From UMGS1889 sp964540575 (GTDB lineage Bacteria; Bacillota; Clostridia; Oscillospirales; Ruminococcaceae): 64,000 bases of DNA. The translations under genes and the position numbers were made by a program. The stretch lies in NCBI GenBank assembly GCA_964540575.1, contig CAZINI010000007.1, positions 1 through 64,000 on the forward strand. Direction: 5' to 3'. Shown piece by piece: positions 25,125 to 32,645 of this stretch; the first letter of the stretch is position 1; every line of letters starts with the position of its first letter. The notes beneath the pieces were generated by a model that did no database searches, was not told the DNA's origin, and saw only the letters and a program-made list of their open reading frames with translations.

Positions 25125-26312
25125 ATGTCTAAGGGAAGATTTGGAGAATACGGCGGACAGTATGTCCCCGAAACGGTCATGAACGCCGTCAGCGAGCTTG
25201 AAGCGGCTTACGATAAATACAAGGACGACCCCGAGTTCAAGAGGGAGCTTGCGGAGCTTTACAGGGATTATGCGGGCAGACCGTCTATGCTTTATTATGC
25301 GGAAAAGCTTACAAAGGAGCTGGGCGGTGCGAAGATATACATAAAGCGTGAGGACCTGAACCACACGGGTTCACATAAGATAAACAACGTTCTCGGTCAG
25401 ATATTGCTGGCTAAGAAAATGGGCAAAAAGAGAATTATCGCCGAAACGGGAGCGGGTCAGCACGGCGTTGCCACTGCTACCGCCTGTGCTCTTTTCGGTA
25501 TGGAATGCTGTGTATATATGGGCGAGGTGGACGCCGAAAGACAGTCCCTGAACGTTTACAGAATGGAGCTTCTGGGTGCAAAGGTGGTCAAGGTAAAGAG
25601 CGGCACAAAGACCCTCAAGGACGCTATCAACGAGGCTATGAGGGACTGGGCTTCCAACATTGAAACCACCTTCTACTGCATCGGCTCGGTAATGGGTCCC
25701 CACCCCTATCCTCAGATGGTAAGGGATTTTCAGAAGATAATCTCCGAGGAGATACGTGCTCAGCTTAAAGAAAAAGAGGGCAGACTGCCCGACTGCGTTT
25801 TTGCCTGTGTTGGCGGCGGCTCAAATGCTATGGGTGCGTTCTATGACTTTATCGGGGAGAAGTCCGTTCGGCTGGTGGGTGCAGAAGCGGCAGGTCTTGG
25901 TGCGGACACCGACAAGCACGCCGCCACTCTTGCAAAGGGCACAACGGGAATTTTCCACGGAATGAAATCGGTATTCTTACAGGACGAATACGGTCAGATA
26001 GCCCCCGTTTACTCCATTTCGGCGGGACTTGACTATCCGGGAATCGGACCCGAACACGCAAATCTCCGTGCTACGGGACGTGCTGAGTATATTCCCATAA
26101 CCGATGAGGAGGCTGTATGTGCGTTTGAACTGCTGTCGAGGACGGAGGGAATTATCCCCGCTATTGAGTCCGCACACGCTGTTGCGGCGGCTGTAAAGCT
26201 TGTTCCTCAGATGGGCAAGGACAAGATAGCTGTAATAAATCTGTCGGGCAGAGGGGACAAGGACGTTTATTCTATCGCAAGATACAGGGGCGTTTCCCTT
26301 AGCGAGGAATGA
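25125..26312 (+). CDS. trpB: Tryptophan synthase beta chain
   Basis: The 395-residue pyridoxal-phosphate enzyme joins indole and serine. The cofactor lysine is in KREDLNHTGSHKINN, the phosphate-binding loop is CVGGGSNAMGAF, and the TrpA-channel side residues ETGAGQHGVATA are intact. The N-terminal GRFGEYGGQYVPET is the hallmark of the TrpB1 type, which works with TrpA. The start codon directly abuts the trpF stop. Confidence 0.96.
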   Translation: MSKGRFGEYGGQYVPETVMNAVSELEAAYDKYKDDPEFKRELAELYRDYAGRPSMLYYAEKLTKELGGAKIYIKREDLNHTGSHKINNVLGQILLAKKMGKKRIIAETGAGQHGVATATACALFGMECCVYMGEVDAERQSLNVYRMELLGAKVVKVKSGTKTLKDAINEAMRDWASNIETTFYCIGSVMGPHPYPQMVRDFQKIISEEIRAQLKEKEGRLPDCVFACVGGGSNAMGAFYDFIGEKSVRLVGAEAAGLGADTDKHAATLAKGTTGIFHGMKSVFLQDEYGQIAPVYSISAGLDYPGIGPEHANLRATGRAEYIPITDEEAVCAFELLSRTEGIIPAIESAHAVAAAVKLVPQMGKDKIAVINLSGRGDKDVYSIARYRGVSLSEE

Positions 26313-26325
26313 GGAGGAAATAACG

Positions 26326-27117
26326 ATGAACAGAATAGAAAGTAAATTTGCGGAACTGAAAGCCGCAGGAAAAAAGGCACTGATAACCTTTCTAACCTCG
26401 GGCGACCCCGATATTGAAACCACCGAGAAAGCCGTTCTGGAAATGTTTGACAACGGTGCGGACATTATTGAGCTGGGCGTTCCCTTTTCCGACCCCGTTG
26501 CGGAGGGCCCCGTTATTCAGGAGGCAAGCCTTCGTTCCTTAAACGGCGGAACAAATCTTGACAAGATTTTCGGTGCGGTGGTCAATATCAGAAAAAAGAC
26601 CGACAAGCCGCTTATTCTTATGATGTATATCAACACCGTTTTCCGCTACGGAACGGCAAAATTCTTTGAGAAATGCCGTCTGACGGGCATTGACGGCGTT
26701 ATTATCCCCGATATGCCCTATGAGGAAAAGGACGAGGTTTCCGCCGAGGCAAAGGCGAACGGCGTTCTGTCCATAAGCCTTGTTACTCCCGTTTCGGGGG
26801 ACAGGATAAAGATGATAGCCGAGGAAAGTGAGGGCTTTTTATACTGTGTTTCGTCTACGGGCGTTACGGGAATGCGGTCGGGATTTTCCACCGATTTCGG
26901 CGAATTTTTCGGAGAGATATACAAGTATGCAAAGGTGCCCTGCTGTGTGGGCTTCGGCATTTCGGGACCCGAGCAGGCGAAAAAGATGGCGTCCTACTGT
27001 GACGGAGTTATTATCGGAAGTGCAGTTGTAAAGCTGGCGGCGGAGCACGGCAGAGAGTTCCCGAAATATGCGGGAGAGTTTGCGGCGGCAGTAAGAAGTG
27101 CTTTGGATCAGTGTTGA
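26326..27117 (+). CDS. trpA: Tryptophan synthase alpha chain
   Basis: The 263-residue subunit cleaves indole-3-glycerol phosphate to indole for TrpB. The catalytic Glu is in IIELGVPFSDPVAEGPVIQ and the catalytic Asp in DGVIIPDMPYEE; the phosphate loop CVGFGISGPEQ and DGVIIGSAVV follow. GAGGAGGAAATAACG precedes the start. It is last in the operon. Its stop codon forms part of a 7-bp repeat array (27111-27138), and a terminator follows. Confidence 0.95.
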   Translation: MNRIESKFAELKAAGKKALITFLTSGDPDIETTEKAVLEMFDNGADIIELGVPFSDPVAEGPVIQEASLRSLNGGTNLDKIFGAVVNIRKKTDKPLILMMYINTVFRYGTAKFFEKCRLTGIDGVIIPDMPYEEKDEVSAEAKANGVLSISLVTPVSGDRIKMIAEESEGFLYCVSSTGVTGMRSGFSTDFGEFFGEIYKYAKVPCCVGFGISGPEQAKKMASYCDGVIIGSAVVKLAAEHGREFPKYAGEFAAAVRSALDQC

Positions 27118-27138
27118 GTGTTAAGTGTTGAGTGTTGA
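27111..27138. repeat. Heptanucleotide array overlapping the trpA stop
   Basis: GTGTTGA, GTGTTAA, GTGTTGA and GTGTTGA follow each other in exact 7-bp register. The first unit supplies the last Cys codon and the TGA stop of trpA. Confidence 0.7.
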
Positions 27139-27147
27139 GTTTATTGT

Positions 27148-27197
27148 GGCGGACAAGTCTATTTTTTGGTGAAATAGATTTGTTCGTCGCTTTTTTC
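27148..27197 (+). terminator. trp operon terminator
   Basis: The hairpin GCGGACAAGTCTATTT/AAATAGATTTGTTCGTCGC has a short TTTGGTG loop and is followed by TTTTTTCT. Confidence 0.85.
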
Positions 27198-27240
27198 TGT
27201 TGAAAATTTTTCCCGCCTGTGGTATAATCAAAAGTAACCG

Positions 27241-27646
27241 TTATACTAATCTTCTATCAGCATATAGACTATTTTTGCAATCATATTTCTGTGGTGAGTA
27301 TTGGGAAATTTGCATTTTTTGCTACACATTCTTTTCTCTCAACCCCTTTGTGACCTTTGTTCCTTTTGTGGCTCTCCCGCAAAGGGGGAAACTATATGGG
27401 CGGGGGACACAACAAACCCTAACGCAAAGCAGGGAGTTTCCCCCGCCCCTAACGTTTCCCCCTTTGCAATCCCCTTTCCTTTCACCCCACCCTCTTTACC
27501 CTGCTTTACATTTTAGTGGAATGAGAAAAATTGAATACCAATGGAAAATAGTTAATAATCTGTTAGAGTGGCTGTTGAATGAAGTTGGTGAAATTATGTA
27601 AATTATTTTGGCGTTTTGTCTACATATTGATGAAAGATTAGTATTA
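27241..27646. repeat. Palindromic element of 406 bp (MITE-like) with internal long hairpin
   Basis: The ends TTATACTAATCTTCTATCAG (27241-27260, continuing CATATAGAC) and, inverted, GTCTACATATTGATGAAAGATTAGTATTA-type sequence (27618-27646) match along about 28 bp. The core has a second inverted repeat, GCAAAGGGGGAAAC facing GTTTCCCCCTTTGC with GGCGGGGGA/TCCCCCGCC inside. No convincing gene lies within. It fills most of the 600-bp space between trpA and the VanY-like gene; the rest of that space shows nothing more. Confidence 0.65.
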
Positions 27647-27712
27647 AGTGCAAAAAATCGGTATAAAAAATCGTTTTAATAAAAACAACACCCGAAAGGA
27701 AGTAAATCATCA

Positions 27713-28825
27713 ATGAAAAAAACGGTTATTGCAATTCTTATTTGTTTAGGGCTGGCGGGCTGTTCGGCGGTGGAGGATAACGTCGTCCCGGCAGGCGGAG
27801 ATATTGAAACTACCGCATCTGTTTCGACAGTTGACCCCGATACGGCGTTTTCCGTTTCCGAAAATATCACGGAAGCCGAAACAACAGCGGAAAGTATCAT
27901 TTCCGAAAGTATCACGGAAAGCGAAACGACAGCGGAAAGCGTTATTTCCGAAAATATTACGGAAAGCGAAACAACAGCGGAAAGTATCATTTCCGAAAAT
28001 ATCACGGAATCCGAAACAACAGCGGAAATCTCCGAAAAGCTGCCCGAAAGCATTACGCTGAGTACATATTCCGTTGAGCTGACGGTCGGCGGCAAAAAAA
28101 TGCCCATTGTGACTATGCTGCCCGAGGACTGCTCCGACAAATCGGAGATATGGGAGTCGGACGACACGTCGGTTGCGTCGGTGGACGGCTTGGGGAATAT
28201 CACGGGAATTTCCGAGGGAAGCTGCACGGTGACGGTCAAAGCGGCGGCAAACACGCAAGTAACGGCAGAAGTAAAGGTGACGGTCACAGCCGCACCGCAG
28301 ACACATGGTGAGCCGACCTACATAGACGGTATCCTTATCGCAAACAAGACCTACGCCCTGCCTGCGGACTATAACCCGGGCGTTCAGCCCGAAGCGGAGG
28401 CGGCTTTCAAGGAAATGCAGTCGGCGGCGTGGAGCGAGGGGCTGAACATTTGGATAGCGTCGGGATTTCGTTCATATGAATATCAAAGCGGTCTGTACGA
28501 ACGATATGTAAAACGAAGCGGCAAGGCAGAAGCGGACAGATATTCCGCCCGTCCGGGACATTCCGAGCATCAGACGGGTCTGGCGTTCGACCTGAACTCC
28601 ATTGACGACAGCTTTGCCGATACCGCCGAGGGAAAATGGGTCGCTGAGCATTGTCACGAGTACGGCTTTATTATACGTTATCCCAAGGGTGCGGAGAGCA
28701 TCACGGGGTATATTTACGAGCCGTGGCATATTCGCTATTTAGGTAAGGAAACGGCTGAAAAGGTACATAACAGCGGGCTGACGTTGGAAGAATATTTGGG
28801 AATTACGTCCGTTTATGCGGAATAG
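27713..28825 (+). CDS. Lipoprotein with repeat linker, Ig-like (Big2) domain and VanY-type D,D-carboxypeptidase
   Basis: The 370-residue protein has a lipoprotein signal (lipobox LAGC, Cys17). Residues about 47-106 are four copies of a 15-residue Ser/Thr/Glu-rich repeat (SENITESETTAESII), probably an extended wall-spanning stalk. Residues about 116-192 form a bacterial Ig-like domain of group 2 (SVELTVGG...DTSVASVDGLGNITGISEGSCTVTV). The C-terminal part is a LAS-family metallopeptidase with GFRSYEYQSGLY, zinc residues H286 and D293 (SEHQTGLAFDLNS) and H339 (EPWHIRYLG). It should trim D-Ala from peptidoglycan stem peptides. It could be transcribed with the downstream TPR gene, 10 bp away. An AAAGGAAG site precedes the start. 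Confidence 0.9.
   Translation: MKKTVIAILICLGLAGCSAVEDNVVPAGGDIETTASVSTVDPDTAFSVSENITEAETTAESIISESITESETTAESVISENITESETTAESIISENITESETTAEISEKLPESITLSTYSVELTVGGKKMPIVTMLPEDCSDKSEIWESDDTSVASVDGLGNITGISEGSCTVTVKAAANTQVTAEVKVTVTAAPQTHGEPTYIDGILIANKTYALPADYNPGVQPEAEAAFKEMQSAAWSEGLNIWIASGFRSYEYQSGLYERYVKRSGKAEADRYSARPGHSEHQTGLAFDLNSIDDSFADTAEGKWVAEHCHEYGFIIRYPKGAESITGYIYEPWHIRYLGKETAEKVHNSGLTLEEYLGITSVYAE
27854..28030 (+). repeat. Tandem 45-bp coding repeats in the lipoprotein stalk
   Basis: Four in-frame copies of a 45-bp unit encode ENITESETTAESIIS-type repeats. Copies are nearly identical in DNA, so the number of units may vary between strains. Confidence 0.8.
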
Positions 28826-28835
28826 GAGGATTTCT

Positions 28836-31121
28836 ATGGACCTGAATAAAACTCTTGATAAGCTGGATAAGCTTTTTGCCGACCATCGTTCCGACTTGGT
28901 GGAGGATTTCCTGCAAAATGCCGTAAAAGAGGCTATGAGCGAGGGGGATAACGAAGCAATACTGTCCCTCGTCAGCGAGCTGGTGGGCTTTTATCGGGAC
29001 AGCGGGCAGACGGACAAGGCTGCCGTTTATGCGGGAAGTATGATTCGGCTTTGCGAAAGCTTCGGCATTTCGGGGACTGTCCCCCACGGGACGGCTCTGC
29101 TTAATGCCGCAAATGCGTACAGAGCGGCGGGAATGTTCGAACAGTCCGCCGACTGCTTCGGGAAATGTTTCGGGATATATTCCGAAAATCTACCGAAAAC
29201 CGATATGCGAATTTCGGGATATTACAACAATCTCAGCCTGCTTTATCAGGAAACGGGGGATTTTGCCCATTCTGCCGAGGCTTTGAAAACTGCACTTGCA
29301 ATTGCGAAGGAAAATGACGCCGTTTACGAGATAGCCGCCGCCTGCTCAAATCTTTCGGCTTCGCTGATGAAGCTGGGGGATATTTCGGAAGCGGAGAAAT
29401 ACGCCGACCGTGCTCTGGAAATTTTCGAGCGTGACCCCGAGGAAAGCCGTGATTTTCATTACAGTGCGGCACTGGCGGCAAAGGCGGAGCTTTCGGACGT
29501 TAAGGGAGATATTCCCGCCGCAAAGGAGCTTTACGAGTATGCACTTGCGGAGCTTCATCTTAACACGGGGTATTCCTCGGGATATGTTCGTCTGCTGGAG
29601 CGGTATGCGGATTTTATGGAGAGATGCGGTCTGTCCGAGCAGCTTAAAGGTATGTATATTTCAAGGGAATATTTTAACGAATACGGCGGACAGATTCTCG
29701 GCGGTTTTGAGAAATATCTTGACAAAATAGCCGTCGGGCTTATGGGGGACGGCTCGGACGTTCTCGGGTATGATGATATTTCATCTCACGACCACGACTT
29801 CGGGGCGGGCTTCGGGCTGTATGTTTCCCGTGATACATATAATGAGATAGGCGGGGAGCTTCAGGCGGCGTATGACCGTCTGCCGAACTATTTCCACGGA
29901 ATACCGAAAGCACCTAAAACGCTGAACGGCGTGCGAAGGGGCGTTATCGTCACCGAGGACTTTTTCCGAAGCCTGACGGGACTGTCCGCACCGCCGTCCG
30001 AGGAAAGCGATTGGCTTTTTGCAAACGAGTACGGTCTGGCGGCGATTTCAAAGGGCGAAATATTCCGTGATGACGGGGGAGATTTTACCAAGGCTGTCAA
30101 AGCGTTTCGGCGGTATTATCCCGAAAATATTCGTCGGAAAAAGCTTGCACAGGGGCTGACGTGTGCGGCACAGAGCGGACAGTATAACTATCTCCGTGCG
30201 GTAAACAGGGGAGATACGCTGACGGCGGAGCTTATGGCTGCGGATTTCGTCCGGAACGCACTTTACTGCATTTTCCCCATAACAGGACGGTTTGCACCTA
30301 TCCCAAAATGGCGGCATAGGGCAGCGGAGGAGCTTGGCTTCGGAGAGTTTGCGTCCCTGCTTTCGGAGATAATGCAGTGTCATTCGCCCAATGAGCGGGC
30401 GGGGCTTATCTCAAAGGCTGCGGATATGCTTGTTTCCGTCATTTTCGAGAAATTTGGCATTAAAATTTCGGGGAATTATCTTGAAGATATTGGAAAGGAA
30501 CTGATTAGATTGAACAGAAAAGCCGAGCTTGCGGAGGAAATAACACAGCTTGAATGGAAATTTTTCGACAAGGTGAAAAATATCGGCGGACGGGCTTCCT
30601 GTCAGGACGATTTTTCCACCTTTGAGATAATGCGGAAAAGTCAGTATCTGGCGTGGAGCGAGCCGCTTCTGGAATGCTGGAGAAACGATTTGCTGAAATA
30701 TGCCGCCGAGAACGGCAATCCCATTACCTTGAAATATGCGTATATGATGGAACACGCGTCCCCCGAGGAGTTTGCGGAGATAGAAAAGCAGCTGCCGCCT
30801 ATCCCCGAGGAAAGACGGCAGATAATCAATTCTATTGCGGCGGTGCAGGTGGGAATGATGAACGAGTTTGCCGAGCATTTCCCGAAGCTGGCGGCTAATG
30901 CACGTTCCGTTTCCGAGGCGACCGATGAGATAGACAATACCTCCTATGAAACCTATTTAAAGGGCGAGCTGGCGGCATATTCCCCCGAAACGCTCCTTGA
31001 ATACGGCTATTTCATCTCCGAAAAGGCACAAAACGGAGAAAATCTCGTTTTCGATATTATGGAGAATACGGTGAAAATGTATGGGTATTCTTCGCTTGAA
31101 GCGGCGGAGGAAAAGCTTTAA
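28836..31121 (+). CDS. TPR protein with DUF4037-like and DUF4125-like domains
   Basis: The 761-residue cytoplasmic protein starts at 28836 after AGGAGGATTTCT. Residues to about 270 are TPR-like helical repeats (for example AALLNAANAYRAAGMFEQSADCF-type and YYNNLSLLYQETGDFAHSAEAL-type units, given here in part). Residues about 275-500 resemble DUF4037, with GDGSDVLGYDDISSHDHDFG, whose G-S and D-x-D-like pattern suggests a nucleotidyltransferase fold. Residues about 555-761 resemble DUF4125 (NRKAELAEEITQLEWKFFDK, SEPLLECWRNDL). The domain names come from recall of the families. No biochemical role is known; the pattern fits a scaffold plus a nucleotidyl-transfer module. A heptanucleotide array follows the stop. 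Confidence 0.75.
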   Translation: MDLNKTLDKLDKLFADHRSDLVEDFLQNAVKEAMSEGDNEAILSLVSELVGFYRDSGQTDKAAVYAGSMIRLCESFGISGTVPHGTALLNAANAYRAAGMFEQSADCFGKCFGIYSENLPKTDMRISGYYNNLSLLYQETGDFAHSAEALKTALAIAKENDAVYEIAAACSNLSASLMKLGDISEAEKYADRALEIFERDPEESRDFHYSAALAAKAELSDVKGDIPAAKELYEYALAELHLNTGYSSGYVRLLERYADFMERCGLSEQLKGMYISREYFNEYGGQILGGFEKYLDKIAVGLMGDGSDVLGYDDISSHDHDFGAGFGLYVSRDTYNEIGGELQAAYDRLPNYFHGIPKAPKTLNGVRRGVIVTEDFFRSLTGLSAPPSEESDWLFANEYGLAAISKGEIFRDDGGDFTKAVKAFRRYYPENIRRKKLAQGLTCAAQSGQYNYLRAVNRGDTLTAELMAADFVRNALYCIFPITGRFAPIPKWRHRAAEELGFGEFASLLSEIMQCHSPNERAGLISKAADMLVSVIFEKFGIKISGNYLEDIGKELIRLNRKAELAEEITQLEWKFFDKVKNIGGRASCQDDFSTFEIMRKSQYLAWSEPLLECWRNDLLKYAAENGNPITLKYAYMMEHASPEEFAEIEKQLPPIPEERRQIINSIAAVQVGMMNEFAEHFPKLAANARSVSEATDEIDNTSYETYLKGELAAYSPETLLEYGYFISEKAQNGENLVFDIMENTVKMYGYSSLEAAEEKL

Positions 31122-31127
31122 ATTAAT

Positions 31128-31190
31128 GTGAAAAGTGGAAAGTGGAGAGTGGAATTAATTTCACTTTTCACTCTTCACATTCCACATTTT
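31128..31190. repeat. Heptanucleotide array in inverted arrangement
   Basis: Nine 7-mers stand in register: GTGAAAA, GTGGAAA, GTGGAGA, GTGGAAT, then TAATTTC, ACTTTTC, ACTCTTC, ACATTCC and ACATTTT. The second half is roughly the reverse complement of the first, so the transcript could fold into a long imperfect hairpin between two convergent genes. Confidence 0.7.
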
Positions 31191-31697
31191 TTAAAATCCT
31201 CCGAAAACTATCTCGTCCCTGTCCTTAACGCCCTTGTAGCACATTTCCGTGTGCCAGTCAATGTCGTGACCGACTATCTTTTCGGGGGACAGCTTTATGT
31301 AGCTCATATCCGCTTCGGCAAGGATATTTCCGTCAATGTCGATGATCTCGCCGTGTCCTTTGACGAATTTGCGGTTTTCAAAGGTTACTATGCCCCGTCC
31401 GAGAAGCGGCTGACCGTAGGGGACGGGCTTGCGGTATTTGGTTTCCAGAGTGGTGGTGACGGAGAAAATATTCGGTTCGTGTACCCAGACCGCACGGAAA
31501 CCCAGCTCGTCCAGCATTGCGGTGATAAGCCCGCCGTGGACTCTGCCCGGGTAGCTTTGGTGCTGTTCACGGTATTCGAAAAGGGTGAAAACGGAGTCGT
31601 CCTCCATATTGTAGAATTCCGATCTCAGACCGTATTCGTTGTCCAATCCGCAGATGATGCACATACGGCTGTTGTCCTGCTTTGATATTACTTTCAT
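31191..31697 (-). CDS. Hotdog-fold thioesterase, PaaI/YigI-like
   Basis: The 168-residue protein carries the hotdog-fold thioesterase core: HQSYPGRVHGGLITAMLDELG (central helix with the conserved H-G-G and a catalytic-type acidic residue; given here as separate pieces HQSYPGRVHGG and AMLDELG), then TTLETKYRKPVPYGQPLLGRG and the NRKFVKGHGEI strand. It probably hydrolyses an acyl-CoA, substrate unknown. Unusually for this family it starts with a Cys pair segment (RMCIICGLDN) that could bind metal. It is a single gene on the minus strand with AAAGGAACGAC upstream. Confidence 0.8.
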   Translation of the reverse strand: MKVISKQDNSRMCIICGLDNEYGLRSEFYNMEDDSVFTLFEYREQHQSYPGRVHGGLITAMLDELGFRAVWVHEPNIFSVTTTLETKYRKPVPYGQPLLGRGIVTFENRKFVKGHGEIIDIDGNILAEADMSYIKLSPEKIVGHDIDWHTEMCYKGVKDRDEIVFGGF

Positions 31698-31726
31698 TTT
31701 AAGTCGTTCCTTTCTGTTTATTTAAT

Positions 31727-31800
31727 GTCTGCCTTGCTGCCCGTTAGCGGCGGCAAAAGCAGACGTCAATCAGGTAGTACGGCATAAATCTTTGATTTAT
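31727..31800. other. Two stem-loops upstream of the thioesterase gene
   Basis: GTCTGCCTTGCTGCC pairs with GGCGGCAAAAGCAGAC (31727-31764), and AGTACGGCATAAATC pairs with GATTTATGAGTAC around TTT (about 31777-31807). No T tract marks them as terminators on the minus strand. They may be leader structure or a mini-element; nothing else fills the space to the next gene. Confidence 0.4.
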
Positions 31801-31809
31801 GAGTACGCA

Positions 31810-32334
31810 CTATTTCAATAGTTCATTTCGGATATATCGGAAGGCTTCCTCCTCGCCCTCGTTCATAGCCTTGACAAGGAGCGTTTCCAGAAGCTCCGCC
31901 GTTTCGGGGTGGAATGGACAGCGTTCTCTCGATTTTACGAAATAATCGTAAGCGTCCGAGGGCTTGTAGTCCGCTCCGTGATATACACGGCAGGCTGCCA
32001 GCCTGTCGCAGAACATTTCCACGACGTATTTCACGGGCATTTTCCCGCCTGTGTAGCCGCCGCCGTCGGGACCGTAATCCATCCAGTATTCTGGGTGATG
32101 CTTGTTTCTGCCCTTGTGATGGAGCCATGCGGCACTGTATCCCTTGTCTTTCCGTTCACCGCTGTGTGGGCTGAGCTTGCCCGAGTAATATTTCACCCCG
32201 GGGAAAAATTCCGCAGGGGAGTATTTGGACAGGTCGTGGAGCAGTCCCTGACGGTAAAGTCCCGCACGGAAGCAGTACTGCCGCACAAGCCGCCTGTGCA
32301 GGGACACGGTTTTCAGATGACCCCAAAGCTTCAT
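31810..32334 (-). CDS. DUF5662-like protein (HD-like helical protein)
   Basis: The 174-residue protein is cytoplasmic. It has LLHDLSKYSPAEFF near residue 32, WLHHKGRNKHHPEYW near 90 and CDRLAACRVYHG near 128, a pattern of His-Asp pairs and acidic residues that resembles a metal-binding HD-type phosphohydrolase fold and matches the DUF5662 family as recalled. Substrate unknown. It is a single gene on the minus strand, diverging from the kinase gene 312 bp away. AGAGGTTTTGAA precedes the start. Confidence 0.7.
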   Translation of the reverse strand: MKLWGHLKTVSLHRRLVRQYCFRAGLYRQGLLHDLSKYSPAEFFPGVKYYSGKLSPHSGERKDKGYSAAWLHHKGRNKHHPEYWMDYGPDGGGYTGGKMPVKYVVEMFCDRLAACRVYHGADYKPSDAYDYFVKSRERCPFHPETAELLETLLVKAMNEGEEEAFRYIRNELLK

Positions 32335-32541
32335 TTCAAAACCTCTTTTCGGTGATCTTTTTATACTATTATACCACTATTTCGGAGGATTTTCAAGAAT
32401 GTGAAAAGACTTTTTTATCGTACATTGCAATCAACATTAGCCAATATGCAATTATTATATATTTTTATTGCTAAATATATCAGCTTTTTTTTGTTTATAA
32501 CGCTAAATTTGAATAAAAATAAAAATTTTTTCGGCAAATTC

Positions 32542-32570
32542 TTGCAAATCGCCGAAAATCGTGCTATAAT
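32542..32570 (+). promoter_or_regulatory. Promoter of the third hybrid kinase
   Basis: TTGCAA (32542-32547) and TATAAT (32565-32570) are separated by 17 bp, 75 bp upstream of the start. The AT-rich remainder of 32335-32645 shows no gene. Confidence 0.7.
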
Positions 32571-32645
32571 AATAACAATTACGGACGTTTTATGCATATA
32601 TTGCAAACCGCTCCGTTAGATTCTAATGTAAAAGAGGGTACGGAA

